Part shown: in pieces, positions 26,978-37,362 of the stretch
Layout: the number at the start of each line of letters is the position of its first letter
How positions within the stretch are numbered: position 1 is the first letter of the stretch
NCBI RefSeq assembly: GCF_016801775.1
Contig: NZ_CP069004.1
Span: 868,001 to 932,000 of the forward strand
Reading direction: 5' to 3'
DNA from: Sulfitobacter mediterraneus
GTDB lineage: Bacteria; Pseudomonadota; Alphaproteobacteria; Rhodobacterales; Rhodobacteraceae
DNA: 64,000 bases
The notes under the pieces: model-generated
Told to the model about the DNA's origin: nothing
Databases searched by the model: none
What the model saw: only the letters and a program-made list of their open reading frames with translations
Position numbers and translations under genes: made by a program

Positions 26978-27361
26978 TCAAGAACCTGCGTCTTCACGGC
27001 CCGTGGCAAACTGCTGCATCTGTTCAAAGGGCGGCAACCACGCCGCGCGGCGCTTGCACCACAACTCATAGGTTGGCGTGAACTGATCCGGTGCATCCAT
27101 CGCGCCCAGGTGCAGCTCAACCTCATCACCGCTGCGGGCAAAAACGGACGAGCCGCACACAGGACAAAAATGCCGTCCGTTGTAGTCGCGGGTCTCCCCC
27201 TCGATCTGAACAGAGGTCACAGGAAAAACCGCTGCCGCATAAAACAGCGCCCCGTGATGCTTGCGGCAATCCACACAGTGACACAGACCCACGCGCACTG
27301 GCGGTCCCGCCGCCTCAAACTTGACCTTTGCGCAGGCACATCCGCCGGTAATCTGTTTCAT
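26978..27361 (-). CDS. GFA family protein (CENP-V/GFA, DUF636 fold)
   Basis: A 127-residue zinc protein of the glutathione-dependent formaldehyde-activating family. The zinc ligands C8, C10 and C27-x-C29-x2-C32 ('CHCVDCRK') and the later 'FCPVCGSSVF' pair are all present. Only a few members have been tested, and most are of unknown substrate. I use the ATG at 27361 because the upstream 26 residues in the open frame do not resemble the family. It is convergent with merR and follows the GNAT gene at 27436. Confidence 0.85.
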   Translation of the reverse strand: MKQITGGCACAKVKFEAAGPPVRVGLCHCVDCRKHHGALFYAAAVFPVTSVQIEGETRDYNGRHFCPVCGSSVFARSGDEVELHLGAMDAPDQFTPTYELWCKRRAAWLPPFEQMQQFATGREDAGS

Positions 27362-27435
27362 CTGCCGAGATCCATTGAAACTTGCTGCCGCAGGATAGGA
27401 CAAGATCGGCTGAGATGCCATGCCGGCCAGCAGAG

Positions 27436-27951
27436 TCATTCCCTCGCGTGAACCCAGATCTCGGCCTCTGGTTCATGGGGCGCCCGCGTTCCGTCCGTCT
27501 GCGCGCCCAGTCTTTTCGCCACCGCCTGCGACTTTGTATTGTCGCAGTCTATATAGCTGAAAAGCTGCGTTAACCCCAGATTTTCGCGGGCCCATGATTT
27601 GACGGCCACAGCAGCTTCGGTGGCGTAACCTTTGCCCTCAGCACCTTCAAACAGATGCCAGGCCAGCTCAATCTCTGGCCAATCGGAATGCTTGATCAAT
27701 CCCACGCGGCCAACGGGCTGCCCTGTTTTCTGTTCGACCACCATGAAAAAGCCAAAGCCGTGCCAATGCCAGTGGCCAACACCGGCCAAGAAACCGAACC
27801 AAGCCTGCTGCGGAGTGCCGGTTTCGCCCTGCGCGACCATAGACGGGGCGCTGGTCATGAAGCGGGTGAATGCTTGCAAATCCGCCCGGTCCGGTCCACG
27901 CAGGATCAGCCGCGCCGTGGTCAACACGGGTGCTGTTGTAAGGTCTTGCAT
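27436..27951 (-). CDS. GNAT-family N-acetyltransferase (RimJ/RimL type)
   Basis: A 171-residue acetyltransferase. The typical RimJ-like N-terminus 'LTTARLILRGP' is followed by 'ELAWHLFEGAEGKGYATEAA', containing the acetyl-CoA-binding loop, and 'NTKSQAVAKRLGAQ', the conserved C-terminal motif. It probably acetylates an amino group on a protein or small molecule; the substrate is unknown. The ATG at 27951 is preferred over the open frame to 28026. It belongs to a run of unrelated minus-strand genes from 29237 to 26978. Confidence 0.85.
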   Translation of the reverse strand: MQDLTTAPVLTTARLILRGPDRADLQAFTRFMTSAPSMVAQGETGTPQQAWFGFLAGVGHWHWHGFGFFMVVEQKTGQPVGRVGLIKHSDWPEIELAWHLFEGAEGKGYATEAAVAVKSWARENLGLTQLFSYIDCDNTKSQAVAKRLGAQTDGTRAPHEPEAEIWVHARE

Positions 27952-28050
27952 CACGGGCTTTCTATTGGCGGTCCTGGGTGAGGGGATCATAGCGTGGGTC
28001 GCCCCCGGCAAAAAGGCAGTGTTCAACGCGAAAGACTGTTTTTCAGGTTG

Positions 28051-28941
28051 CTAGACCGTCGCTTGATCCGCCTCTATGGGCAGGCTTTCGTCCGGGCCCC
28101 ATTCGCTCATTGAATTTTCATAGACCGCAACATCGTCATATCCAAATTGATGAAGCCAGAACGCATCGACAGTGGCGAAAATACCGCCGCCGCAATAGGT
28201 GATATACCGATCCGCCCCATGACCCGCAGCGCGTTCGAAAGCATGCGATATTTCCTCGGGGGGCAAAAAGGCATGGGTCTTCGGGTCCACCAGCTCGGCC
28301 TGCGGGACATTTATGCTTCCCGGAATGCGCCCCGGCCTTCCATAACGTGGATTTTCCCCTGAAAAGACATCGCGCCCAAGCGCGTTCACCAGGCATGTCG
28401 CCGGGTTCCCGATTGAGGCACGCACCTCATCTTTGCCGACAAAAACCTCCGGTCTTAGCCGGACGGAAAGATTGCCTCTTGGGTAAGTGCTGGCGTCAGT
28501 GGATTGCGGGCGATCCTCCGCGACCCACTTTTCAAAGCCGCCATCAAGCACGGATGCATTATCAAATCCCAACCACCTTAACATCCACCAGAAACGGGTT
28601 GCCCATGATGGGCTGCTGCGACTGTAAAGAATAACGCGCGTGCCATCGCCTATGCCGGCGCTCTCGAATGCAGCGGCCACGGTTTCGGGGGCAGCCAAGG
28701 TCATCCCAAACGGACTGTCATCCTCGGAAAAGTCCCGCTGAAGGTCGAAATAATGCGCGCCGGGGATGTGACCGGCGCGATGCTCATCCGCGCAATTGAG
28801 CACGCGATAGGGCCGTTTTCCGCCTTCCTCGAACTGCAAAACAGTCGAGCAGTCAAATATTCTGAGATCGGGATCATGCAAATGGTCCGCGAGCCATCCG
28901 GTCGTGACAAGGGCATCGGGATACCTGAGAGAACGGCCCAT
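28051..28941 (-). CDS. Sulfurtransferase with two rhodanese domains
   Basis: A 296-residue tandem rhodanese. The N-terminal domain is catalytically silent (its loop reads LYSRSS), and the C-terminal domain has the active cysteine C250 in 'YCGGGIFA'. It would transfer sulfane sulfur from thiosulfate or 3-mercaptopyruvate to an acceptor. The active loop differs from SseA's CGSGVTA, so the donor is uncertain. The start overlaps the stop of the ABM-domain gene as TGATG, so the two are cotranscribed. Confidence 0.88.
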   Translation of the reverse strand: MGRSLRYPDALVTTGWLADHLHDPDLRIFDCSTVLQFEEGGKRPYRVLNCADEHRAGHIPGAHYFDLQRDFSEDDSPFGMTLAAPETVAAAFESAGIGDGTRVILYSRSSPSWATRFWWMLRWLGFDNASVLDGGFEKWVAEDRPQSTDASTYPRGNLSVRLRPEVFVGKDEVRASIGNPATCLVNALGRDVFSGENPRYGRPGRIPGSINVPQAELVDPKTHAFLPPEEISHAFERAAGHGADRYITYCGGGIFATVDAFWLHQFGYDDVAVYENSMSEWGPDESLPIEADQATV

Positions 28942-29237
28942 CAGCCTTCCACCAGATCGTAATGCTTGATCGTTCGTGCTTGGACCAATTCGGCCTCTGC
29001 CGGATCGATGTGAGGGCTTTGGTAATCATCGCCCACAAATGCCTTCAAGGCGTCCAGACTTTCCCACACCATGACGAAACTGAACTCTCTGGGGGAGTCA
29101 GGCCGGGGCGCACCGGGGAGCACCTGCACGATCCCCTTGGTGCCTTTCATCAATGGGATTGCCGTTTCGTGGAAGAAGCGTCCGAACTCCTCCTCCTTGC
29201 CAGGTTTGGTCAATACCTGAAATATGCGCATGATCAT
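28941..29237 (-). CDS. Antibiotic biosynthesis monooxygenase (ABM) domain protein
   Basis: A 98-residue ferredoxin-fold protein of the ABM family, whose members include quinol monooxygenases and heme-degrading enzymes. The 'IFQVLTKPGKEEEFGRFFHE' first strand-helix unit and the 'VMVWESLDALKAFVG' second unit are typical. No heme-ligand signature of IsdG type is visible. AAGGAGG lies about nine bases upstream of the ATG at 29237; a second ATG follows two codons later. It is coupled to the rhodanese gene. Confidence 0.8.
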   Translation of the reverse strand: MIMRIFQVLTKPGKEEEFGRFFHETAIPLMKGTKGIVQVLPGAPRPDSPREFSFVMVWESLDALKAFVGDDYQSPHIDPAEAELVQARTIKHYDLVEG

Positions 29238-29525
29238 CCATCCGTCCTCCTTTTTGCACGGCTCTTGGATGTATGGCTGCCTCGTATCTCAAGAGCATAT
29301 CACATCCTGCACGGCCTGTCTGACTAAGGTCAGGCATTGGGATAAGATACTAGGATATATCAATATTTTTGACGGAGCCGAGCTGTCTGGTCAAAAGCCG
29401 TGGTGTTTCACAGGTGGATGGTTCAGCAAATCGGCTGAGCCCGCCAAGTGTTATCGATGATCAGGAACGTGACAAACCGGTTGCGCCATCGCAACTGGAA
29501 CAGATCGCGCAATTTGAGAAGGGTT

Positions 29526-29599
29526 TGGAGCGGGTAACGAGAATCGAACTCGTAACTAAAGCTTGGGAAGCTGCCGTGATACCTTTTCACCATACCCGC
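29526..29599 (-). tRNA. tRNA-Gly(CCC)
   Basis: A 74-nt cloverleaf with encoded CCA: acceptor GCGGGTA / TACCCGC, D stem GTGA / TCAC, T stem ACGAG / CTCGT with loop TTCGATT. The anticodon loop TTCCCAA gives CCC, reading GGG. The anticodon stem GCAGC / GCTTT contains a G-U pair and a C-U mismatch (27-43 and 28-42), which is unusual. Confidence 0.93.
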
Positions 29600-29680
29600 G
29601 CTCAGGTTTGAAATATGCGTGGCGGGCAGGGGCGTCAAGGGCAGACCAGCAGCCTGCCCGATATTTCCAGCCGCTTCATT

Positions 29681-31729
29681 TCATCCGCGCCGCCGCCGTC
29701 TGCGGCCGCCGCCAGCCTCTCCGCCATCGCCGCCGCCGGTGTTAAAGGTCTCGCTTGGCAGAGTGACGATGCTGTTCAGGATCGGGAAGGGCTCCACCGC
29801 ATTGGGGATGGCGGAGGCATTCACAAAATGCTCCTGAAAGCGGGGTTCAATTGCGGTTTCGATCTTGTGAATGGCCCGCACGGTTTGTTCGATCTCGGCC
29901 CGTGCCTCGCGATTCAGCAGGGCAATCCGTGCCCCGGTGCCCGCCGCGTTGCCCGCCGATGTCACCTTGTCCAGCGGCGCATCAGGGATCATGCCCAGAA
30001 CCATCGCATGTTTGGTGCTGATATGGGCGCCAAAGGCCCCGGCCAGCACAATGCGATCCACATTCTGAACGCCAAATTTGTCCATCAGCAAGCGCGCACC
30101 GGAGTAAAGCGCCGCCTTGGCCATCTGGATCTCGCGGATGTCGCGGTTGGTCACGGTGATCTTGGGGCCGCCCTGGGCCGTGCCGTCATAAACAAGGTAG
30201 GAATTGGTGCGCCCGTCGGCGAAAACCATCGGGGATCCCGTCTGTTCAGCCGTGCCAATCAGACCGGGCGCATCGACGATACCATGGATGCGCATTTCGG
30301 CCACCATTTCAATGATACCGGAGCCGCAGATGCCGGTGACACCCGTGGTGGCAATGGCCGCGTCAAAGCCCGCTTCGTCGGACCATAGATCGCAGCCGAT
30401 GACCTTGAACCGCGCAACCTTGGTGGCGGGGTCAATCTCAACCCGTTCAATCGCGCCGGGTGCGGCCCGCTGACCAGACGAGATCTGCGCCCCCTCAAAT
30501 GCAGGGCCAGTGGGCGAGGAACAGGCAAGCACCTTTTCCTTGTTGCCCAGCAGGATCTCGGCGTTGGTGCCCACATCCACCACCAACACCAGATCTTCAG
30601 ATTTATCCGGCGCCTCGCTCAGCGCCACGGCGGCGGCATCGGCGCCCACATGGCCTGCAATGCAAGGCAGCAAGTACACCCGCGCAGATCGGTGAATGTT
30701 CAGCCCCAGATCCGCCGCCCGCAACCGGATCGCATCAGAGGTGGCCAGGGCGAAGGGGGCCTGACCCAGTTCAAACGGATCAATCCCAAGGAACAGGTGA
30801 TGCATGACCGGATTGCAGACGAACACCGCGTCGACGATCAATTCCTTGTCGATCCCGCCTTCGGTGGCGATCTGGCTAAACAGACCATTCATGCCCTCGC
30901 GCACTGCGCGGGTCATTTCATCCGCGCCAGAGGCATTCATCATCGAATAGCTGACCCGGCTCATCAAATCTTCGCCAAAGCGGATCTGCGGGTTCATCAC
31001 ACCGGAGGAGGCAATCACCTCGCCTGTGGCCAGATCGCACAGATGCGCCGCAATGGTGGTGGAGCCAAGATCGACCGCAAGACCGTAAACCGTGCCTTCG
31101 TAATAGCCTGGCCAGATCGCCATGATGCGTGGGGCGTTTTCGGCATCCCCAAGATGCACGGCAACGGTCACTTTCCAGTTGCCCTTGCGCAGCACCGGTT
31201 GCATCACCTGCAGGATATGCAGATCGGCGGTCACATCCTCCAGCTGCCATTGATCTTTCAGCGCGGCCCGCAGCCGCTCCAGATCGCCGGAAGGGTCGTG
31301 CATGTCAGGCTCCTGCACCTCGACATAATAAAGCTTGGTGGTGGGGTTGATGACGATGTCCCGCGCCTCGGCGCGTTTGCGCACCACCTGTTTGTGCACC
31401 TGGCTTTCGGGGGGCACGTCGATCACCACATCGCCCTGAACCGCCGCCTGACAGCCCAGCCGCCGCCCGTCAATCAGCCCGCGCTTGTCCTTGTAGCGCT
31501 GTTCGACGGCATTCCATTCGGACAAGGCATCATCGCGCACTGTGACTTTATGTTTGGAAAACTCGCCATAGCTTGGCGTGATCTGGCATTTGGAACAAAT
31601 CCCGCGCCCGCCGCAGACGGAATCGAGATCAACCCCCAACTGCCGCGCGGCGGTCAGAATGGGGGTGCCAACCGGAAAATGCCCGCGCTTGCCGGATGGG
31701 GTGAAAATCACCAGAGGATCACTGCTCAT
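29681..31729 (-). CDS. ASKHA-domain ferredoxin, RamA-like corrinoid-protein activator (DUF4445)
   Basis: A 682-residue protein that reductively activates corrinoid methyltransferases in relatives. The N-terminal 2Fe-2S ferredoxin domain has C39, C45, C48 and C93. A long ASKHA/actin-like ATPase region follows, including 'GLAVDLGSTTIAAHL' and 'LVVDVGTNAEILLG' phosphate-binding motifs. It ends with an odd Gly-rich and Arg-rich tail, finishing in six arginines and a glycine. The ATG at 31729 is preferred over the longer frame, with AAAGG upstream. No corrinoid protein or methyltransferase lies in the window, so the partner must be elsewhere. Confidence 0.85.
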   Translation of the reverse strand: MSSDPLVIFTPSGKRGHFPVGTPILTAARQLGVDLDSVCGGRGICSKCQITPSYGEFSKHKVTVRDDALSEWNAVEQRYKDKRGLIDGRRLGCQAAVQGDVVIDVPPESQVHKQVVRKRAEARDIVINPTTKLYYVEVQEPDMHDPSGDLERLRAALKDQWQLEDVTADLHILQVMQPVLRKGNWKVTVAVHLGDAENAPRIMAIWPGYYEGTVYGLAVDLGSTTIAAHLCDLATGEVIASSGVMNPQIRFGEDLMSRVSYSMMNASGADEMTRAVREGMNGLFSQIATEGGIDKELIVDAVFVCNPVMHHLFLGIDPFELGQAPFALATSDAIRLRAADLGLNIHRSARVYLLPCIAGHVGADAAAVALSEAPDKSEDLVLVVDVGTNAEILLGNKEKVLACSSPTGPAFEGAQISSGQRAAPGAIERVEIDPATKVARFKVIGCDLWSDEAGFDAAIATTGVTGICGSGIIEMVAEMRIHGIVDAPGLIGTAEQTGSPMVFADGRTNSYLVYDGTAQGGPKITVTNRDIREIQMAKAALYSGARLLMDKFGVQNVDRIVLAGAFGAHISTKHAMVLGMIPDAPLDKVTSAGNAAGTGARIALLNREARAEIEQTVRAIHKIETAIEPRFQEHFVNASAIPNAVEPFPILNSIVTLPSETFNTGGGDGGEAGGGRRRRRRG

Positions 31730-31835
31730 TGCCTGCACCTTTGACTGCCTTTGCGGGCAGCATAGCGAGGCAGACCGGAAGGGAAAGCCAGCCTGCGGCA
31801 AAAAGCAGGCCAGACCCGTCATTTAGAGAGGGATT

Positions 31836-32159
31836 TTAGATCTTTACTTGAATGATCTCGCCCTGATCGCGCCCGTTGAAACACGCCACGAATTCCAGAA
31901 CGTCGATAAGGGCTTCGTCTTTGTGACTTGACGTCACAATAAATCGATCTTGCGCGGTCCCACTCCCAAGGATCAACGCATCCACATGGTCTTCAAGCGC
32001 TTCACATCCTTCGCCAAATATCGCGATGAGGCTGGCCCGCTGCGAAAGCCACTGCTCTACCATGCGCGAAAGAACAAGGGAATCTGATACCGGACTATGC
32101 AGAACAATCTTTGGGCCGCCATCACATGTCATCCAAGAAATCCGAAACCAAGGGTGCAT
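31836..32159 (-). CDS. Hypothetical protein
   Basis: A 107-residue ORF that I do not recognise. It reads as a soluble alpha/beta protein with alternating hydrophobic strands ('ALILGSG', 'RFIVTSS', 'LEFVACF') and no signal peptide or membrane segment. An internal ATG at 32132 could be the real start; neither candidate has a strong ribosome binding site. It lies 29 bases downstream of another unrecognised ORF on the same strand, and the two may be an operon. Codon use is less GC-rich than its neighbours, hinting at transfer. Confidence 0.55.
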   Translation of the reverse strand: MHPWFRISWMTCDGGPKIVLHSPVSDSLVLSRMVEQWLSQRASLIAIFGEGCEALEDHVDALILGSGTAQDRFIVTSSHKDEALIDVLEFVACFNGRDQGEIIQVKI

Positions 32160-32188
32160 CCCGCAGTACCGCGGCCATCAACATTTAT

Positions 32189-32752
32189 TCAACCAAAGAG
32201 TCTCCTCAACAAACTTTGTTTGACCGGTGCATTCAAGCAATGGAACTGATCGACTTCGCTCGCCTCCAAGTAACTATCATAGCGGAAGCCGATTAGCTCT
32301 TCGATCAATTCAACAGGAATCTCAAAAACAAAATCGACACCTGTGTCTCCGCGTTGTTCGTTGAACAAAGCAGATCTTCTCATTTCATATGTATCAGGTA
32401 AATCGCCGGTCGCTTCGATCTGGAAAATGTCGTCCCCGTCGCCGGCATGCGTGACCCGCCAAAGCTCTGTCCCACCCCTCCAGAAAGTGGCCGAACTCCA
32501 CATCGTTGTCTCGTTGATCTCGCACAGACAGATGTCGTGATCTTCGGAAAAAGCCTCAATCTCTGCAAGTTTGGTTTGACCGAAAGTTTCCTCTTCGCTC
32601 CACAAAACCGTCCAGCCAGAGGACTTGATCTGAGCCACCCACCATTCTTCCTGTGGCATTTCGCTGCACAGCTGTTCAGCCGATAATCCGAAGGCATTCA
32701 AGACCTGCGCAGGGCTGGCCTTCGCTCCCAGAAAACAAATGCGAAAGCCCAT
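32189..32752 (-). CDS. Hypothetical protein, acidic
   Basis: A 187-residue acidic protein of unknown family. It starts 'MGFRICFLGAKASP' and has many Trp, Glu and Asp residues, with no membrane segment. The style resembles small immunity-type proteins or anti-toxin partners, but no motif supports that. AGGGAGGGC lies about six bases upstream of the ATG. With the next ORF (31836-32159) it forms a compact same-strand pair flanked by core genes, and the lower GC content suggests accessory DNA. Confidence 0.65.
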   Translation of the reverse strand: MGFRICFLGAKASPAQVLNAFGLSAEQLCSEMPQEEWWVAQIKSSGWTVLWSEEETFGQTKLAEIEAFSEDHDICLCEINETTMWSSATFWRGGTELWRVTHAGDGDDIFQIEATGDLPDTYEMRRSALFNEQRGDTGVDFVFEIPVELIEELIGFRYDSYLEASEVDQFHCLNAPVKQSLLRRLFG

Positions 32753-33021
32753 GCCAAGCCCTCCCTAAAAACGCGAACTACCTAGCAAAAAACATGTTTT
32801 GCGTGTGATGGCAAGTCAGCTTGGGTTTTGCTCCGATTGATCCTGATCTGGACATTTCACCACCAATGCGCCATCACACGCCCTATGAAAACCTTGCATC
32901 AAAAACCATGCGCCCGCTGTGCGGCGCGAATTACCATCCCGGCCTGATTTGCCGGGCCGGGTCGGTTCCTGTTTTTGATGTTTCAACGCGCAAGCTGCGC
33001 TACCACAAGGTTTTTCTCACC

Positions 33022-33528
33022 ATGACACATATACCAACGCTGCACATGCTTTGCGGCAAGATCGCCGCTGGCAAATCGACACTGGCCAACCAGTTGGGCC
33101 AAGCGCCCCGCACCGTTCTGATCTCGGAGGATGAATGGCTGGCGGCGTTATTTCCCGGTCAGCTCAACACGTTGGATGATTACATCGCCCATAGCCGCCA
33201 TCTGCGAACCATCATGGGGCCGCATGTGACCGGGCTGCTGAGTGCGGGGGTGTCCGTCGTGCTGGATTATCCGGCCAATATGGTGCGCACCCGCGCGTGG
33301 ATGCGCGAAATAATCCGGACCTCTGGCGCAGCTCATGTTATGCACCTGTTGGACCCGCCCGATGCGGTGTGCCTCAAAAGGCTGCGCAAACGCAATGCGC
33401 AAGGCGATCATGCCTTTGCCGCGACCGAGGCGCAGTTTCATCAGTTTGCCAAGTTCTTTGAGCCGCCCCGGCCAGAGGAAGGTTTTGAGGTCGAGGTGCA
33501 TCAGGTCATAGGCGCCGATCAAAGCTGA
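33022..33528 (+). CDS. P-loop kinase (AAA_33/zeta-like)
   Basis: A 168-residue small P-loop ATPase or kinase. The Walker A motif 'GKIAAGKST' is near residue 12, followed by 'SEDEWLAALFPG', a typical substrate or lid segment of predicted nucleoside or antibiotic kinases, and 'SVVLDYP', equal to Walker B. The frame is open upstream to 32821, but that stretch looks non-coding, so I start at ATG 33022. Zeta toxins share this fold, yet no epsilon antitoxin is next to it. Substrate unknown. Confidence 0.75.
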   Translation: MTHIPTLHMLCGKIAAGKSTLANQLGQAPRTVLISEDEWLAALFPGQLNTLDDYIAHSRHLRTIMGPHVTGLLSAGVSVVLDYPANMVRTRAWMREIIRTSGAAHVMHLLDPPDAVCLKRLRKRNAQGDHAFAATEAQFHQFAKFFEPPRPEEGFEVEVHQVIGADQS

Positions 33529-33557
33529 TCTCGAAAGGGCGGGGCTTTGGGAAGTAG

Positions 33558-34517
33558 CTAAAACTGGCTCCGCTCATGAAAGATAAAGCCCAGAAAATTC
33601 AGCAAAATCTGCGCCGCGAGGATCGTGGTGCTGCCCGATTGGTCATAATCCGGCGCCACCTCGACCAGATCAATGCCGACAATCTCATGCCTTTGAGCTG
33701 CCGCCTGCAGCAGCTCAAGTACCTCATAGTATAGAAACCCACCGTGGGATGGCGTGCCCGTGCCCGGCGCGATAGAGGGGCAGAAGGCGTCAATATCGAT
33801 GGTCACATAAAGCCGCGCCCCTGCGGGCACATGTCCAAGCACCCCGCGCGGCCCCAACTCGCGGGCCTGCCGCACCGAGATGATATCGGACCCCATGGCG
33901 CGGGCGTCGTCATAGCCTTCTTTCGAGGTGGAACTGACATTGCGAATGCCCACCTGCGTCAAACCCGTCACATAATCCTTTTCCGCTGCCCGCCGCATCG
34001 GGTTGCCGTGTCCATGCCGCACCCCGTGGCGCACATCGACAAAGTCCAGATGCGCATCGATTTGCAGGATGTGGATGTCTCCCTGATCGTCAAAGGCACG
34101 GATACAGGGGATGTTCACCGAATGATCACCGCCGATGACCACGGGCAGGGCGCCCGCCGCCAATATCGCCCGCACGCCAATTTCGATGTTCCGGTGGCTG
34201 GCCTCGGTGTCGGTGTGCACGATATCTGCATCACCGATATCGACGATGTTCACATCGCCGGGCAGATAGGTCACGTCGTCCTCATGGTCATAGGCGCCGG
34301 CATGGCCAAAGCTGAACAGGGTCGAAGCCTCACGCACCCCGCGCGGACCAAACCGCGCCCCTGAACGCCACTGCGTGCCCGCATCAAACGGCGCACCCAG
34401 CACGGCCACATCCGCATCCAGCGCGTCCCAATCAGGCTCATATGGGCGCTTGCCAAAGGTCGAAATGCCCACAAATGGCAGGTTCAACCTGCCCGCATCA
34501 TATCCGTGTTCTGCCAT
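33558..34517 (-). CDS. speB: Agmatinase / ureohydrolase family enzyme
   Basis: A manganese-dependent ureohydrolase of 319 residues. The metal ligands are visible in 'GGDHSVNIP', 'DAHLDF' and 'DIDAFCPS', with 'GIDLVEVAPDYD' at the C-terminus, all in the usual order. Agmatinase (agmatine to putrescine and urea) is the default assignment; guanidinobutyrase or proclavaminate-like specificity is possible. The ATG at 34517, with AAAGGGGGCAAT before it, fits the family, while the open frame continues 119 codons further without similarity. It is divergent from guaB. Confidence 0.85.
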   Translation of the reverse strand: MAEHGYDAGRLNLPFVGISTFGKRPYEPDWDALDADVAVLGAPFDAGTQWRSGARFGPRGVREASTLFSFGHAGAYDHEDDVTYLPGDVNIVDIGDADIVHTDTEASHRNIEIGVRAILAAGALPVVIGGDHSVNIPCIRAFDDQGDIHILQIDAHLDFVDVRHGVRHGHGNPMRRAAEKDYVTGLTQVGIRNVSSTSKEGYDDARAMGSDIISVRQARELGPRGVLGHVPAGARLYVTIDIDAFCPSIAPGTGTPSHGGFLYYEVLELLQAAAQRHEIVGIDLVEVAPDYDQSGSTTILAAQILLNFLGFIFHERSQF

Positions 34518-34641
34518 ATTGCCCCCTTTGCCCGGATCATTGACCAGCACGCCCAACCACGCAAGCACCTTGCACGTGATCAAGGGCGCAATTGCCCCTT
34601 TCCAATTGTGGCCATCCGTGAAATAGCAAACCGCCAAATGA

Positions 34642-36111
<1,470 letters not shown>

Positions 36112-36161
36112 ACACTTATGAACAGCAGCTTATCACGCAAACTAAAGGTAGTGATTGCGCC

Positions 36162-37322
36162 ATGACACCGGGTGCACGGGTTGCTGCTGCGATCGAAATA
36201 CTGGGGGATATGGCCGATGGGCTGGCGGCCGAACAGGCGCTGACCCGCTGGGCACGGCGCAGCCGTTTTGCCGGGTCAAAAGACCGTGCCGCGATCCGCG
36301 ATCACGTGTTTGATGTGCTGCGCTGCCGGCGCACTGCGGCGCACTACGGCCAAGGCGATACCCCTCGGGCCTTGATGATCGGCGTCCTGCATCAACAGGG
36401 TGCAAAACTGGATGATCTTTTTACCGGCGATGGCCATGCGGCTGCGCCGCTGTCGGACCACGAACGGATGTTCCCGGATCCCCCGACGGATCAGGCTGTG
36501 GCATGGAACCTGCCCGATTGGCTGATACCTGCTTTTGTATCCTCGCTTGGCGAAACGGCAGATCAGGTGGCCGTTGCCCTGCAAGACCGTGCACCGGTTT
36601 TCCTTCGGGTGAACAGCCTCAGGACCAGCCGTGAGCAGGCACGGGAATCATTGGCCGCTGAAGGTGTTGATACCGCTGATAACCCCCTGTGCGACACGGC
36701 CCTGACTGTCATCGACGGCGCGCGCAAGATCCGCAATTCCAATGCCTACCTGCAAGGACATGTCGAACTGCAAGACGCCGCCAGTCAGGCGGTTGTGGCA
36801 GCACTTCCCGCAGGTGGCCGCGTTCTCGATTATTGCGCAGGGGGCGGCGGCAAGGCCCTGGCGATGGCAGCAGACCCGGATCGCAAGATTTTTGCCCATG
36901 ATATTGACCCGCGCCGTATGGCCGATTTGCCGGGGCGGGCGGATCGTGCGGGCGCTGAAATCAAGACTTTAAGCACCGAACAAACTGTTCAATCCGAAAA
37001 GTTCGACGTGGTCCTGTGCGACGCGCCTTGCTCGGGCTCCGGCGCATGGCGGCGGGCGGCAGAAGGCAAATGGACCCTTTCGGCGGACCAACTGGCGAGG
37101 CTCAACCAAACCCAGGACGATATTCTGGACAAGGCGGCGGCATTGACATCCTCCGGCGGCCTGTTGGCCTATGCCACCTGTTCGGTCTTGCGGGCCGAAA
37201 ACGAAGACCGGGTCGAGGCGTTCTTGGCACGGCATCCGCGCTGGTCCATGACCTATTCCCGCCGGTTTGACCTTGGTCCAGACGGCGATGGATTCTACAC
37301 AGCACACTTGACGCAAGATTAA
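36162..37322 (+). CDS. rsmB: RsmB-like 16S rRNA (cytosine-5) methyltransferase
   Basis: A SAM-dependent RNA m5C methyltransferase of 386 residues. The N-terminal NusB-like helical domain spans about residues 1-70 ('RWARRSRFAGSKDRAAIRDHVF'-type), then the Rossmann domain has the SAM motif 'LDYCAGGGGKALAM' near residue 224. The two cysteines used in catalysis are in 'CDAPCSGSG' and 'YATCSVLRAEN'. Paralogs such as RsmF have similar motifs, so the exact target is an inference. It lies between guaB and cckA on the same strand. Confidence 0.85.
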   Translation: MTPGARVAAAIEILGDMADGLAAEQALTRWARRSRFAGSKDRAAIRDHVFDVLRCRRTAAHYGQGDTPRALMIGVLHQQGAKLDDLFTGDGHAAAPLSDHERMFPDPPTDQAVAWNLPDWLIPAFVSSLGETADQVAVALQDRAPVFLRVNSLRTSREQARESLAAEGVDTADNPLCDTALTVIDGARKIRNSNAYLQGHVELQDAASQAVVAALPAGGRVLDYCAGGGGKALAMAADPDRKIFAHDIDPRRMADLPGRADRAGAEIKTLSTEQTVQSEKFDVVLCDAPCSGSGAWRRAAEGKWTLSADQLARLNQTQDDILDKAAALTSSGGLLAYATCSVLRAENEDRVEAFLARHPRWSMTYSRRFDLGPDGDGFYTAHLTQD

Positions 37323-37362
37323 CTGACACGGCATGCAACTCAGGGGTGCATAATGAGCGATA

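Noticed and set aside
32821..33021. N-terminal extension of the P-loop kinase from ATG 32821
   Set aside because: The 67 extra residues look non-coding and precede a normal kinase N-terminus at 33022.
33022..33528. Zeta-toxin/antitoxin module
   Set aside because: The P-loop kinase fold is similar, but no small epsilon-type antitoxin precedes it; the adjacent unknown ORFs are on the other strand and 269 bases away.
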